Source: Streptomyces sp. NBC_01551 (GTDB lineage Bacteria > Actinomycetota > Actinomycetes > Streptomycetales > Streptomycetaceae). From it: a DNA stretch of 64,000 nucleotides. The position numbers were made by a program, and so were the translations under genes. A model generated the notes under the pieces. It made no database searches. It saw only the letters and a list, made by a program, of their open reading frames with translations, and was not told where the DNA came from. The stretch is taken from NCBI RefSeq assembly GCF_026339935.1, contig NZ_JAPEPX010000001.1, forward strand, positions 3,963,501 to 4,027,500. The letters run 5' to 3'. Below are positions 10,297 to 19,044 of this stretch, piece by piece (the first letter of the stretch is position 1; each line of letters opens with the position of its first letter).

Positions 10297-10899
10297 ATGG
10301 CTGGACCCCAGCGCCGCGGAAGCGGTGCCGGTGGCGGCGAGCGGCGGGACCGGAAGGGTCGCGACGGTGGCCCTGCCGCCGAGAAGACCGCTTACGTTGA
10401 GCGCGTTGTCGCGATCAACCGCGTCGCCAAGGTTGTCAAGGGTGGTCGCCGCTTCAGCTTCACCGCGCTGGTCGTGGTGGGCGACGGTGACGGCACCGTA
10501 GGTGTCGGTTACGGCAAGGCCAAGGAAGTTCCCGCGGCCATCGCCAAGGGCGTCGAGGAAGCCAAGAAGAACTTCTTCAAGGTTCCCCGTATCCAGGGCA
10601 CCATCCCGCACCCGATCCAGGGCGAGAAGGCGGCCGGCGTTGTCCTGCTGAAGCCTGCTTCCCCCGGTACCGGTGTTATCGCCGGTGGCCCGGTGCGCGC
10701 CGTTCTGGAGTGCGCCGGCGTTCACGACATCCTGTCGAAGTCCCTGGGCTCCGACAACGCGATCAACATCGTGCACGCGACCGTGGCGGCCCTCCAGGGC
10801 CTGCAGCGTCCCGAGGAGATCGCGGCTCGCCGTGGTCTGCCCCTCGAGGACGTCGCCCCCGCGGCTCTGCTCCGTGCGCGTGCTGGGGCGGGTGCGTAA
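10297..10899 (+). CDS. rpsE: 30S ribosomal protein S5
   Basis: S5 contributes to decoding accuracy at the 30S shoulder and lines the mRNA entry path. The product has 200 residues: a Gly/Arg-rich N-terminal extension (about 30 residues), the double-stranded RNA-binding-like domain ([39 protein letters not shown]), and a C-terminal domain. Its TAA overlaps the rpmD ATG by one base. Confidence 0.98.
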   Translation: MAGPQRRGSGAGGGERRDRKGRDGGPAAEKTAYVERVVAINRVAKVVKGGRRFSFTALVVVGDGDGTVGVGYGKAKEVPAAIAKGVEEAKKNFFKVPRIQGTIPHPIQGEKAAGVVLLKPASPGTGVIAGGPVRAVLECAGVHDILSKSLGSDNAINIVHATVAALQGLQRPEEIAARRGLPLEDVAPAALLRARAGAGA

Positions 10900-11081
10900 T
10901 GGCTCGCCTCAAGATCACGCAGACGAAGTCGTACATCGGCAGCAAGCAGAACCACCGCGACACTCTGCGTTCGCTCGGGCTCAAGCGCCTGAACGACGTG
11001 GTCGTCAAGGAGGACCGCCCCGAGTTCCGCGGAATGGTTCACACCGTCCGCCACCTCGTGACGGTTGAGGAGGTTGACTAA
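10899..11081 (+). CDS. rpmD: 50S ribosomal protein L30
   Basis: The 60-residue product [23 protein letters not shown]... is a complete L30, with the conserved [23 protein letters not shown] core. The ATG overlaps the rpsE stop codon (TAATG). The longer open frame from 10710 is a shadow of rpsE. rplO begins 1 nt after the stop. Confidence 0.98.
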   Translation: MARLKITQTKSYIGSKQNHRDTLRSLGLKRLNDVVVKEDRPEFRGMVHTVRHLVTVEEVD

Positions 11082-11082
11082 C

Positions 11083-11538
11083 ATGGCTGAGAACAGCCCG
11101 CTCAAGGCCCACAACCTCCGTCCCGCCCCCGGTGCCAAGACCGCGAAGACCCGTGTCGGTCGTGGTGAGGCGTCGAAGGGTAAGACGGCCGGTCGTGGTA
11201 CGAAGGGCCAGAAGGCCCGCTACCAGATCCCGCAGCGCTTCGAGGGTGGGCAGATGCCCCTCCACATGCGTCTGCCGAAGCTCAAGGGCTTCAAGAACCC
11301 CTTCCGCACCGAGTTCCAGGTTGTCAACCTGGACAAGCTCGGCGCTCTCTACCCCGAGGGTGGAGAGGTCACGGTGGCCGACCTGGTCGCCAAGGGCGCG
11401 GTGCGCAAGAACAGCCTCGTCAAGGTCCTGGGCCAGGGCGAGATCTCCGTGGCGCTGCAGGTTTCGGTTGACGCCGTCTCCGCTTCCGCCAAGGAGAAGA
11501 TTGCCGCTGCCGGCGGCACCGTCACCGAGCTCGTCTAA
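11083..11538 (+). CDS. rplO: 50S ribosomal protein L15
   Basis: L15 is a late-assembly 50S protein. From ATG 11083 the product is 151 residues ([22 protein letters not shown]...). The frame opens at 11065, but the ATG gives the family start and GAGGAGG lies just upstream. The Gly/Arg-rich [23 protein letters not shown] region and [20 protein letters not shown] are typical. The terminator-like hairpin after it separates it from secY. Confidence 0.98.
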   Translation: MAENSPLKAHNLRPAPGAKTAKTRVGRGEASKGKTAGRGTKGQKARYQIPQRFEGGQMPLHMRLPKLKGFKNPFRTEFQVVNLDKLGALYPEGGEVTVADLVAKGAVRKNSLVKVLGQGEISVALQVSVDAVSASAKEKIAAAGGTVTELV

Positions 11539-11570
11539 GACGAAACTCTGTGATTAATAGCTGAAACCCG

Positions 11571-11604
11571 ACCGGGGATGCCTCACATATGGGGCATCCC
11601 CGGT
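11571..11604 (+). terminator. Hairpin between rplO and secY
   Basis: ACCGGGGATGCC (11571-11582) and GGCATCCCCGGT (11593-11604) form a perfect 12-bp stem with a 10-nt loop, 32 nt after rplO. It is either a terminator or an attenuator limiting read-through into secY, whose GTG is 120 nt downstream. Confidence 0.65.
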
Positions 11605-11724
11605 TGGTCGTTCCACGGGGGGCGCAGTCGCCGGTAAGGTGGCCTGCACCTTTGCTTGTACGTATTCGTCGATCCCTCAGACCGTCACCTCTGACGCAGT
11701 AGCGCGGGGGTCGCAGGAGGCACC

Positions 11725-13038
11725 GTGCTCACCGCGTTCGCCCGGGCGTTCAAGACGCCCGACCTGCGCAAGAAGCTGCTCTTCACGCTCGGCATCATCG
11801 TGCTGTTCCGGCTCGGGTCACACATCCCCGTCCCCGGCGTGAGCTACAAGAACGTTCAGATCTGTGTTGACCAGCCGGGCAACAGCAATGGGCTGTTCGG
11901 TCTCGTCAACCTGTTCAGCGGCGGTGCGCTGCTGCAGATCACGATCTTCGCGCTCGGCATCATGCCGTACATCACGGCGAGCATCATCCTGCAGCTGCTG
12001 ACCGTGGTCATCCCGAAGCTGGAGAACCTCAAAAAAGAGGGACAGTCCGGCACGGCGAAGATCACTCAGTACACGCGCTATCTGACGGTCGCGCTCGCGA
12101 TCCTGCAGGGCACCGGCCTCGTGGCCACCGCCCGCAGCGGCGCCCTGTTCCAGGGCTGCCAGGTCGCCAGCCAGATCGTCCCGGACCGGTCGATCTTCAC
12201 CACGGTCGTCATGGTCGTCACGATGACCGCCGGTACCTGTGTCGTCATGTGGCTCGGTGAGCTCGTGACCGACCGCGGCATCGGCAACGGCATGTCGATC
12301 CTCATGTTCATCTCCATCGCGGCCGGCTTCATCAGCGCCCTGTGGGGGATCAAGGTCCAGGGCAAGATCGCGGACGGCTGGGTCGAGTTCGGCGTGGTCA
12401 TCCTCGTCGGCCTGGCGATGGTCGCCCTGGTGGTCTTCGTCGAGCAGGCGCAGCGCCGGATCCCGGTCCAGTACGCGAAGCGCATGATCGGTCGCCGCGC
12501 CTACGGCGGTACCTCGACCTACATCCCGCTCAAGGTCAACCAGGCGGGTGTCATCCCGGTCATCTTCGCCTCGTCGCTGCTGTACATCCCGGCGCTGATC
12601 GTTCAGTTCAGCGGCTCGACCGCCGGCTGGGCGACCTGGATCAACAAGCACTTCGTCAAGGGCGACCACCCGTACTACATCGCGGCCTACTTCCTCCTGA
12701 TCGTGTTCTTCGCGTTCTTCTACGTGGCGATCTCGTTCAACCCCGAGGAAGTTGCAGACAACATGAAGAAGTATGGTGGGTTCATCCCGGGCATCCGCGC
12801 CGGCCGACCTACCGCCGAGTACCTGAGCTACGTACTCAACCGGATCACCTGGCCGGGGTCGCTGTACCTGGGTCTCATCGCTCTTGTGCCGACGATGGCG
12901 TTGGCAGGCTTCGGCGCGAACCAGAACTTCCCGTTCGGCGGGACGAGCATCCTGATCATCGTGGGTGTGGGTCTGGAGACCGTGAAGCAGATCGAGAGCC
13001 AGCTCCAGCAGCGCAATTACGAAGGGTTCCTCCGCTGA
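11725..13038 (+). CDS. secY: Protein translocase subunit SecY
   Basis: SecY is the channel of the Sec translocon, working with SecE, SecG and SecA. The product is 437 residues with ten predicted membrane helices; visible are the N-terminal LRKKLLFTLGIIVLFRLGSHIPVPG, the plug/TM2 region LFSGGALLQITIFALGIMPYITASI, and cytoplasmic loops such as RRIPVQYAKRMIGRR. GTG 11725 has a perfect AGGAGG 4 nt upstream. The stop overlaps the adk ATG, the classical secY-adk-map arrangement. Confidence 0.98.
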   Translation: MLTAFARAFKTPDLRKKLLFTLGIIVLFRLGSHIPVPGVSYKNVQICVDQPGNSNGLFGLVNLFSGGALLQITIFALGIMPYITASIILQLLTVVIPKLENLKKEGQSGTAKITQYTRYLTVALAILQGTGLVATARSGALFQGCQVASQIVPDRSIFTTVVMVVTMTAGTCVVMWLGELVTDRGIGNGMSILMFISIAAGFISALWGIKVQGKIADGWVEFGVVILVGLAMVALVVFVEQAQRRIPVQYAKRMIGRRAYGGTSTYIPLKVNQAGVIPVIFASSLLYIPALIVQFSGSTAGWATWINKHFVKGDHPYYIAAYFLLIVFFAFFYVAISFNPEEVADNMKKYGGFIPGIRAGRPTAEYLSYVLNRITWPGSLYLGLIALVPTMALAGFGANQNFPFGGTSILIIVGVGLETVKQIESQLQQRNYEGFLR

Positions 13039-13685
13039 TGCGAATCGTCCTCGTCGGACCTCCCGGTGCGGGCAAGGGAACGCAGGCCGCGTTCCTTGCC
13101 AAGAACCTGTCGATCCCGCACATCTCCACGGGCGATCTCTTCCGCGCCAACATCAGCCGGAACACGGAGCTGGGCCAGCGCGCGAAGGCGTTCATGGACG
13201 CCGGCGACCTCGTCCCCGACGAGATCACCATCGGCATGGCCAAGGACCGCATGGAGCAGCCCGACGCCGTGAACGGCTTCCTGCTCGACGGTTTCCCGCG
13301 CAACGTGTCCCAGGCCGAGGCGCTGGACCGGATGCTCGAGGCGGAGGGCATGAAGCTCGACGCCGTCCTCGACCTGGAGGTCGAGGAGGATGAGGTCGTC
13401 AAGCGGATCGCCGGCCGCCGGATCTGTCGCAACGACTCCGCGCACGTCTTCCACGTCACGTACGCCCCGCCGAAGACCGACGGCGTCTGCGACGCCTGCG
13501 GCGGCGAGCTGTACCAGCGCGGCGACGACTCCGAGTCGACGGTGCGCAACCGGCTGGAGGTCTACCACACGCAGACCGAGCCGATCATCGACTACTACAA
13601 GGCCCAGGGCCTGCTGGTGACCATCCCGGCCCTCGGTGAGGTCGCGGACGTCACGCAGCGCGCGATGGACGCCCTCAAGAAGTAG
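13038..13685 (+). CDS. adk: Adenylate kinase
   Basis: Interconverts ATP + AMP and 2 ADP. The product is 215 residues, the long-LID type. The P-loop GPPGAGKGT is at residues 7-15 and DGFPRN at about 84-89. The LID carries C130, C151 and C154, with CxxD in place of the first CxxC pair of zinc-binding adenylate kinases, so zinc binding is uncertain. The ATG overlaps the secY stop (TGATG). Confidence 0.98.
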   Translation: MRIVLVGPPGAGKGTQAAFLAKNLSIPHISTGDLFRANISRNTELGQRAKAFMDAGDLVPDEITIGMAKDRMEQPDAVNGFLLDGFPRNVSQAEALDRMLEAEGMKLDAVLDLEVEEDEVVKRIAGRRICRNDSAHVFHVTYAPPKTDGVCDACGGELYQRGDDSESTVRNRLEVYHTQTEPIIDYYKAQGLLVTIPALGEVADVTQRAMDALKK

Positions 13686-13703
13686 TTCCCTTGCTGTGCA
13701 GGA

Positions 13704-13736
13704 ACGGCCGCGGTGTCCCCAGGGCATCGCGGCCGT
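13704..13736 (+). terminator. Hairpin between adk and map
   Basis: ACGGCCGCG (13704-13712) and CGCGGCCGT (13728-13736) are perfect 9-bp arms with a 15-nt loop, 18 nt after adk. Possible partial terminator. Confidence 0.5.
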
Positions 13737-13776
13737 ACTGTTGAGAAGACCCGAATCAAAGGTGGAAGGCCAGTCC

Positions 13777-14613
13777 ATGGTGCAGATCAAGAGCCCCGAG
13801 CAGATCGCGAAGATGCGCGAGGCAGGGCTGGTCGTCGCCGCGATCCACGCGGCGACCCGTGAGGCGGCCGTGCCGGGTGCCACGACGCGGGATCTGGACA
13901 TGGTGGCCCGCAAGGTCATCGCCGACGCCGGCGCGAAGTCGAACTTCCTCGGGTACGGCGGTTTCCCCGCGACCATCTGCACCTCGGTGAACGAGGTCGT
14001 CGTCCACGGCATCCCGGACGACAAGACGGTCCTCAAGGACGGCGACGTCATCTCGATCGACGCCGGCGCGATCGTGGACGGCTGGCACGGCGACGCCGCG
14101 TACACGGCCTTCGTGGGCACGGGGCACGCCCCTGAGCTCATCGAGCTCTCCCGGGTGACCGAGGAGTCGATGTGGGCCGGCATCGCGGCCATGAAGCTCG
14201 GCAACCGCCTCGTGGACATCTCGAAGGCGATCGAGGGCTACATCCGCCGCCAGCCGCGTCCCGCGACCGGCAAGTACGGGATCATCGAGGACTACGGCGG
14301 CCACGGCATCGGTTCCGAGATGCACATGGACCCGCACCTGCTGAACTACGTCTCGCGCAAGCGCGGCAAGGGCATCAAGCTGGTCCCGGGCGTCTGCCTG
14401 GCGATCGAGCCCATGGTCTCCCTGGGCACCGCCCAGACGGAGGTCCTGGCGGACGACTGGACGGTCATCACGACCGACGGCACCTGGTCCTCGCACTGGG
14501 AGCACTCCATCGCGCTGACCGAGGAGGGCCCGATCGTGCTGACCAGCCCGGACTGCGGCAAGGCGAAGCTGGCGGCCTACGGCGTCACCACGGCGCCCGA
14601 TCCCCTGGGCTGA
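13777..14613 (+). CDS. map: Type I methionine aminopeptidase
   Basis: Removes the initiator methionine from nascent proteins as a two-metal enzyme. The product is 278 residues from ATG 13777 (MVQIKSPEQIAKMREAGLVVA), preceded by GGTGGAAGG. Metal-ligand and catalytic segments are present: SIDAGAIVDGWHGDAAYT, GGHGIGSEMHMDP, AIEPMV and WEHSIALTEEGP. The frame is open upstream into adk, but there is no better start. It is the usual neighbour of secY-adk. Confidence 0.97.
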   Translation: MVQIKSPEQIAKMREAGLVVAAIHAATREAAVPGATTRDLDMVARKVIADAGAKSNFLGYGGFPATICTSVNEVVVHGIPDDKTVLKDGDVISIDAGAIVDGWHGDAAYTAFVGTGHAPELIELSRVTEESMWAGIAAMKLGNRLVDISKAIEGYIRRQPRPATGKYGIIEDYGGHGIGSEMHMDPHLLNYVSRKRGKGIKLVPGVCLAIEPMVSLGTAQTEVLADDWTVITTDGTWSSHWEHSIALTEEGPIVLTSPDCGKAKLAAYGVTTAPDPLG

Positions 14614-14680
14614 CCCCGCAGGTTAATGATCTAGTGTGTGGGGCAAACTTTCCGGATTCGTCTTTCTGGGTGCCCTGACG

Positions 14681-14686
14681 TAGACT
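14681..14686 (+). promoter_or_regulatory. Possible -10 element upstream of infA
   Basis: TAGACT lies 81 nt before the infA GTG in the 153-nt map-infA gap, matching TANNNT. No convincing -35 is visible at the correct distance (around 14658-14663). Weak support for a separate infA-rplQ promoter. Confidence 0.3.
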
Positions 14687-14766
14687 GACTCGTCGGCTCC
14701 TTTGCACCCGCATGTCCGCATGCGAAGCGGGGAGCTGATCAAGGTAGCCGATTCGAAAGGCGAAGC

Positions 14767-14988
14767 GTGGCCAAGAAGCAAGGTGCCATCGAAATCGAGG
14801 GCACCGTGATCGAGTCCCTCCCGAACGCGATGTTCAAGGTGGAACTCCAGAACGGTCACAAGGTCCTCGCGCACATCAGCGGCAAGATGCGGATGCACTA
14901 CATCCGAATCCTGCCCGATGACCGGGTTGTGGTGGAGCTTTCCCCGTACGACCTGACGCGTGGCCGGATCGTCTACCGATACAAGTAG
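14767..14988 (+). CDS. infA: Translation initiation factor IF-1
   Basis: IF-1 occupies the 30S A site during initiation. The 73-residue OB-fold protein [48 protein letters not shown]... is full length and uses a GTG start with GAAAGGCGAAGC upstream. It heads the infA-rpmJ-rpsM-rpsK-rpoA-rplQ group, the normal actinobacterial order. Confidence 0.98.
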   Translation: MAKKQGAIEIEGTVIESLPNAMFKVELQNGHKVLAHISGKMRMHYIRILPDDRVVVELSPYDLTRGRIVYRYK

Positions 14989-15062
14989 ATCTTGTCCTCG
15001 CTCCCGTCTGGGCGTCTCGTCCCGGCGCGGGTGGTGGCACTGACCCGGAGAACCTCACCAAC

Positions 15063-15176
15063 ATGAAGGTCAAGCCGAGCGTCAAGAAGATCTGCGACAA
15101 GTGCAAGGTGATCCGCCGTCACGGTCGGGTCATGGTCATCTGCGACAACCTGCGCCACAAGCAGCGCCAGGGCTGA
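15063..15176 (+). CDS. rpmJ: 50S ribosomal protein L36
   Basis: A 37-residue gene read directly from the sequence: [20 protein letters not shown]... ending RHKQRQG. It is the zinc form, with ligands C11, C14, C27 and H32. ATG 15063 is preceded by a GGAG-containing segment. It lies between infA and rpsM, where it is expected; Streptomyces may have a zinc-free paralogue elsewhere. Confidence 0.97.
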   Translation: MKVKPSVKKICDKCKVIRRHGRVMVICDNLRHKQRQG

Positions 15177-15376
15177 CGCACGCCGACCGACCTGCCTTCC
15201 GCAGTTCTTCGCGCGACGTAAGAAAAACGTACATACGCAGAACCCGCCCAGCCCCCTGTGGGGCCGGCGGCACCTCCGGCGGGGGCCGGGGACCCGGACG
15301 TACCACCACCCATCAGGTGTGGTCGGCGGTCGGGGTCGGTTCTGCGGAAGACCCCCGAACACACAGGAGCCATTGA
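15177..15376 (+). other. Gap between rpmJ and rpsM
   Basis: About 200 nt with no gene. It contains a small hairpin GCCCC-CTGT-GGGGC (15251-15264) and further GC-rich repeats around 15270-15300 that could fold. No clear promoter was recognised. Confidence 0.3.
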
Positions 15377-15757
15377 ATGGCACGCGTTTCCGGTGTTGAC
15401 ATCCCGCGCGAAAAGCGTGTGGAGATCGCACTCACCTACGTCTTCGGTATCGGGCGCACCCGGTCCAAGGAGATCCTCGCCTCCACCGGCGTGAACCCGA
15501 ACACCCGCGTTCGTGACCTGGCCGAAGAGGACCTGGTCAAGATCCGCGAGTACGTGGACGCCAACCTCCGTACCGAGGGTGACCTCCGCCGCGAGATCCA
15601 GGCCGACATCCGTCGCAAGGTCGAGATCCAGTGCTACCAGGGTATCCGCCACCGTCGCGGCCTCCCGGTGCACGGTCAGCGCACCAGCACGAACGCGCGT
15701 ACCCGCAAGGGCCCGCGTCGCGCGATCGCCGGTAAGAAGAAGCCGGGCAAGAAGTAG
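15377..15757 (+). CDS. rpsM: 30S ribosomal protein S13
   Basis: S13 lies in the 30S head, contacting P-site tRNA and L5. The product has 126 residues ([30 protein letters not shown]...), with the helix-two-turn-helix core and the basic C-terminal tail [25 protein letters not shown] reaching the P site. ATG start with an AGGAG upstream. rpsK follows after 54 nt. Confidence 0.98.
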   Translation: MARVSGVDIPREKRVEIALTYVFGIGRTRSKEILASTGVNPNTRVRDLAEEDLVKIREYVDANLRTEGDLRREIQADIRRKVEIQCYQGIRHRRGLPVHGQRTSTNARTRKGPRRAIAGKKKPGKK

Positions 15758-15811
15758 TCCTGTTCAGCGGTCTTGCGCTGTAGGACCGACCACCTCCCGT
15801 AGGAGATTTAG

Positions 15812-16216
15812 ATGCCCCCCAAGGGTCGTCAGGGCGCTGCCAAGAAGGTGCGCCGCAAGGAAAAGAAGAACGTCGCTCACGGGCACGCCCACATCAAGAG
15901 CACGTTCAACAACACCATCGTTTCGATCACCGACCCCTCGGGCAACGTGATCTCCTGGGCCTCCGCCGGCCACGTCGGCTTCAAGGGCTCGCGCAAGTCC
16001 ACCCCCTTCGCCGCGCAGATGGCCGCCGAGTCGGCCGCCCGCCGCGCGCAGGAGCACGGCATGCGCAAGGTTGACGTCTTCGTCAAGGGTCCGGGCTCCG
16101 GCCGCGAGACCGCGATCCGCTCCCTCCAGGCCACCGGCCTCGAGGTCGGCTCGATCCAGGACGTCACCCCCACCCCGCACAACGGCTGCCGCCCGCCGAA
16201 GCGCCGCCGCGTCTGA
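15812..16216 (+). CDS. rpsK: 30S ribosomal protein S11
   Basis: S11 forms part of the 30S platform near the E site and the Shine-Dalgarno helix. The product is 134 residues; it starts [41 protein letters not shown] and ends with the conserved [21 protein letters not shown] start after GTAGGAGA. A hairpin follows before rpoA. Confidence 0.98.
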   Translation: MPPKGRQGAAKKVRRKEKKNVAHGHAHIKSTFNNTIVSITDPSGNVISWASAGHVGFKGSRKSTPFAAQMAAESAARRAQEHGMRKVDVFVKGPGSGRETAIRSLQATGLEVGSIQDVTPTPHNGCRPPKRRRV

Positions 16217-16223
16217 CGCAGCG

Positions 16224-16239
16224 GACGCACCCGTGCGTC
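16224..16239 (+). other. Small hairpin after rpsK
   Basis: GACGCA-CCCG-TGCGTC is a perfect 6-bp stem just after the rpsK stop, preceding the larger hairpin at 16251. Confidence 0.4.
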
Positions 16240-16250
16240 TTTGAGTGTCC

Positions 16251-16286
16251 GGGCGGTACGTTCTCCTTCGGGGGGACGTACCGCCC
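16251..16286 (+). terminator. Hairpin between rpsK and rpoA
   Basis: GGGCGGTACGT (16251-16261) and ACGTACCGCCC (16276-16286) form a perfect 11-bp stem with a 14-nt loop. It may attenuate ribosomal transcription relative to rpoA. rpoA starts 73 nt later. Confidence 0.6.
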
Positions 16287-16358
16287 GTACCCTTGCTGTA
16301 CCTGGCTTTACCCGTCGGGCGTCAAATAGTGGGCGTCCACGACTGAAGGAACACAGAC

Positions 16359-17381
16359 ATGCTTATCGCTCAGCGTCCTTCGCTGACCGAAGAGGTCGTC
16401 GACGAGTACCGCTCGCGGTTCGTGATCGAGCCGCTGGAGCCGGGCTTCGGCTACACCCTCGGCAACTCGCTGCGCCGTACCCTCCTGTCCTCCATCCCGG
16501 GTGCCGCTGTCACCAGCATCCGCGTGGACGGCGTCCTGCACGAGTTCACCACCGTGCCGGGCGTCAAGGAAGACGTCACCGACATCATCCTCAACATCAA
16601 GCAGCTGGTCGTCTCCTCGGAGCACGACGAGCCGGTCGTGATGTACCTGCGCAAGCAGGGTCCCGGCCTGGTCACCGCTGCCGACATCGCGCCCCCGGCC
16701 GGTGTCGAGGTGCACAACCCGGACCTGGTCCTCGCCACGCTCAACGGCAAGGGCAAGCTGGAGATGGAGCTGACCGTCGAGCGCGGTCGCGGCTACGTCT
16801 CCGCCGTCCAGAACAAGCAGCTGGGCCAGGAGATCGGTCGCATCCCGATCGACTCCATCTACAGCCCGGTCCTCAAGGTCACCTACAAGGTCGAGGCGAC
16901 CCGAGTCGAGCAGCGCACCGACTTCGACAAGCTGATCGTCGACGTCGAGACCAAGCAGGCCATGCGCCCGCGTGACGCCATGGCGTCCGCCGGCAAGACC
17001 CTGGTCGAGCTGTTCGGTCTGGCGCGCGAGCTCAACATCGACGCCGAGGGCATCGACATGGGCCCCTCGCCGACGGACGCGGCCCTGGCCGCCGACCTGG
17101 CGCTGCCGATCGAGGAGCTGGAGCTCACGGTCCGCTCGTACAACTGCCTCAAGCGCGAGGGCATCCACTCCGTGGGTGAGCTCGTCGCCCGCTCCGAGGC
17201 GGACCTGCTCGACATCCGCAACTTCGGTGCGAAGTCGATCGACGAGGTCAAGGCGAAGCTGGCCGGCATGGGCCTGGCCCTCAAGGACAGCCCGCCCGGA
17301 TTCGACCCGACCGCCGCCGCCGACGCCTTCGGCGCCGACGACGACGCGGACGCCGGTTTCGTCGAGACCGAGCAGTACTAA
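16359..17381 (+). CDS. rpoA: RNA polymerase alpha subunit
   Basis: Alpha dimerises to seed RNA polymerase assembly, and its C-terminal domain contacts UP elements and activators. The product has 340 residues: alpha-NTD at about 1-230 with [28 protein letters not shown], a linker, and alpha-CTD at about 245-315 ([42 protein letters not shown]). The acidic tail ends [17 protein letters not shown] start with a GAAGGA upstream. Confidence 0.98.
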   Translation: MLIAQRPSLTEEVVDEYRSRFVIEPLEPGFGYTLGNSLRRTLLSSIPGAAVTSIRVDGVLHEFTTVPGVKEDVTDIILNIKQLVVSSEHDEPVVMYLRKQGPGLVTAADIAPPAGVEVHNPDLVLATLNGKGKLEMELTVERGRGYVSAVQNKQLGQEIGRIPIDSIYSPVLKVTYKVEATRVEQRTDFDKLIVDVETKQAMRPRDAMASAGKTLVELFGLARELNIDAEGIDMGPSPTDAALAADLALPIEELELTVRSYNCLKREGIHSVGELVARSEADLLDIRNFGAKSIDEVKAKLAGMGLALKDSPPGFDPTAAADAFGADDDADAGFVETEQY

Positions 17382-17473
17382 GCACCACCTGTAGATCTTT
17401 CCCGCGGCATCCGCCCCGGGGGAACTGACACCGGTACCTGACACGGCCGGTGCAGATATGAAGGAGTATCACC

Positions 17474-17938
17474 ATGCCGCGTCCCGCAAAGGGTGCCCGT
17501 CTGGGCGGCAGCGCCGCGCACGAGAAGCACCTCCTCGCGAACCTCGCGAAGTCGCTCTTCGAGCACGGCCGCATCACGACGACCGAGGCCAAGGCCCGCC
17601 GCCTGCGTCCGGTCGCCGAGCGTCTGATCACCAAGGCGAAGAAGGGCGACATCCACAACCGTCGCCTCGTTCTGCAGACGATCACGGACAAGAGCATCGT
17701 GCACACGCTGTTCACCGAGATCGCCCCGCGCTACGAGAACCGCCCCGGTGGTTACACGCGCATCACCAAGATCGGCAACCGTCGCGGCGACAACGCCCCG
17801 ATGGCCGTGATCGAGCTGGTCGAGGCCCTTACGGTCGCCCAGCAGGCCACCGGTGAGGCCGAGGCCGCCACCAAGCGCGCGGTCAAGGAGGCGGAGGCCA
17901 CCGAGGCTCCCGCCGCCGAGGAGACCAAGGAGGCCTGA
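17474..17938 (+). CDS. rplQ: 50S ribosomal protein L17 with acidic Ala-rich tail
   Basis: The product is 154 residues. The conserved L17 domain covers about residues 1-118 ([24 protein letters not shown]..., [24 protein letters not shown]). It is followed by a low-complexity acidic tail of about 35 residues ([23 protein letters not shown]), common in Streptomyces L17. ATG start with AAGGAG upstream. It closes the alpha cluster. Confidence 0.98.
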   Translation: MPRPAKGARLGGSAAHEKHLLANLAKSLFEHGRITTTEAKARRLRPVAERLITKAKKGDIHNRRLVLQTITDKSIVHTLFTEIAPRYENRPGGYTRITKIGNRRGDNAPMAVIELVEALTVAQQATGEAEAATKRAVKEAEATEAPAAEETKEA

Positions 17939-17970
17939 TCCCCTCCGGGATCACGCTGAATGGCTCTGAG

Positions 17971-18000
17971 CGGGCCCGCCCCTTTCCCGGGGCGGGCCCG
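17971..18000 (+). terminator. Terminator of the alpha operon
   Basis: CGGGCCCGCCCC (17971-17982), loop TTTCCC, and GGGGCGGGCCCG (17989-18000) form a perfect 12-bp stem followed by the T-rich TTCTGCTTTT. A strong intrinsic-type terminator between rplQ and truA. Confidence 0.85.
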
Positions 18001-18045
18001 TTCTGCTTTTCCTGACGTTCTTGTGCTTCTGAGAGGATCGCTCAC

Positions 18046-18897
18046 GTGAGTGACGAGGTGGAGCCCGGGCACGTCCGGGTGCGGCTGGACCTGTCGTACG
18101 ACGGGAAGGACTTCTCCGGCTGGGCCAAGCAGCGCACGCTGCGTACGGTCCAGGGCGAGCTGGAATCGGCCCTGAAGACCGTGATGCGGCTGCCCGAGCC
18201 GGTCGAGCTGACCGTCGCAGGGCGGACCGACGCCGGGGTGCACGCCCGCGGTCAGGTGGCCCAGTTCGACCTGGCCGAGGAGGTGTGGGCCGAGCACCAC
18301 GACAAGCTGCTGCGCCGGCTCGCCGGGCGGCTGCCGCACGACGTACGGGTGTGGAAGGCCGCCGAGGCCCCCGAGGGGTTCAACGCGCGCTTCTCCGCCA
18401 TCTGGCGCCGGTACGCCTACCGCGTCGGCGACCACCAGGCCGGGGTGGACCCGCTGCGCCGCGGGCACGTCCTGTGGCACCAGTGGCCCCTGGACGTGGA
18501 CGCCATGAACCGGGCGTCCGCCGCGCTGCTCGGGGAGCACGACTTCGCCGCGTACTGCAAGAAGCGCGAGGGCGCCACGACCATCCGTACGCTCCAGCAG
18601 CTCAGCTGGGAGCGGGCCGAGGACGGGATCGTCACCGCGACCGTCCGGGCCGACGCGTTCTGCCACAACATGGTCCGCTCGCTGGTCGGCGCCCTGCTGC
18701 ACGTCGGCGACGGCCACCGGCCCGTCGAATGGCCCGGGCAGGTGCTGGCCGCGGCCGTACGGGACTCCTCGGTGCACGTGGTCAGGCCGCACGGGCTGAC
18801 CCTGGAGGAGGTCGGCTACCCGGCGGACGAGCTGCTGGCCGCGCGCAGCAAGGAGGCGCGGAACCTGCGCACCCTCCCGGGCGCGGGCTGCTGCTGA
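18046..18897 (+). CDS. truA: tRNA pseudouridine(38-40) synthase TruA
   Basis: Makes pseudouridine at positions 38-40 of tRNA anticodon arms. The product is 283 residues with the catalytic aspartate D62 in [12 protein letters not shown], and the downstream RRYAYRV and [19 protein letters not shown] segments of the family. GTG 18046 has AGAGGA upstream. TruA commonly follows rplQ in actinobacteria. No terminator was recognised in the 147 nt before the next gene. Confidence 0.96.
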   Translation: MSDEVEPGHVRVRLDLSYDGKDFSGWAKQRTLRTVQGELESALKTVMRLPEPVELTVAGRTDAGVHARGQVAQFDLAEEVWAEHHDKLLRRLAGRLPHDVRVWKAAEAPEGFNARFSAIWRRYAYRVGDHQAGVDPLRRGHVLWHQWPLDVDAMNRASAALLGEHDFAAYCKKREGATTIRTLQQLSWERAEDGIVTATVRADAFCHNMVRSLVGALLHVGDGHRPVEWPGQVLAAAVRDSSVHVVRPHGLTLEEVGYPADELLAARSKEARNLRTLPGAGCC

Positions 18898-19044
18898 GCC
18901 GGGCGACGCGGTCCTGCCGTCCCCGCGCCACGTGGTCCTTTCGTCGTCGCGCCGGGGCATGACCGGGTCCATCGGTGCACGGGGAGCCCGGTGTCGCCGC
19001 AAAGCATTTGGGCGGCGCCCCGGTGGCCCGGGACAATGCCCCGC

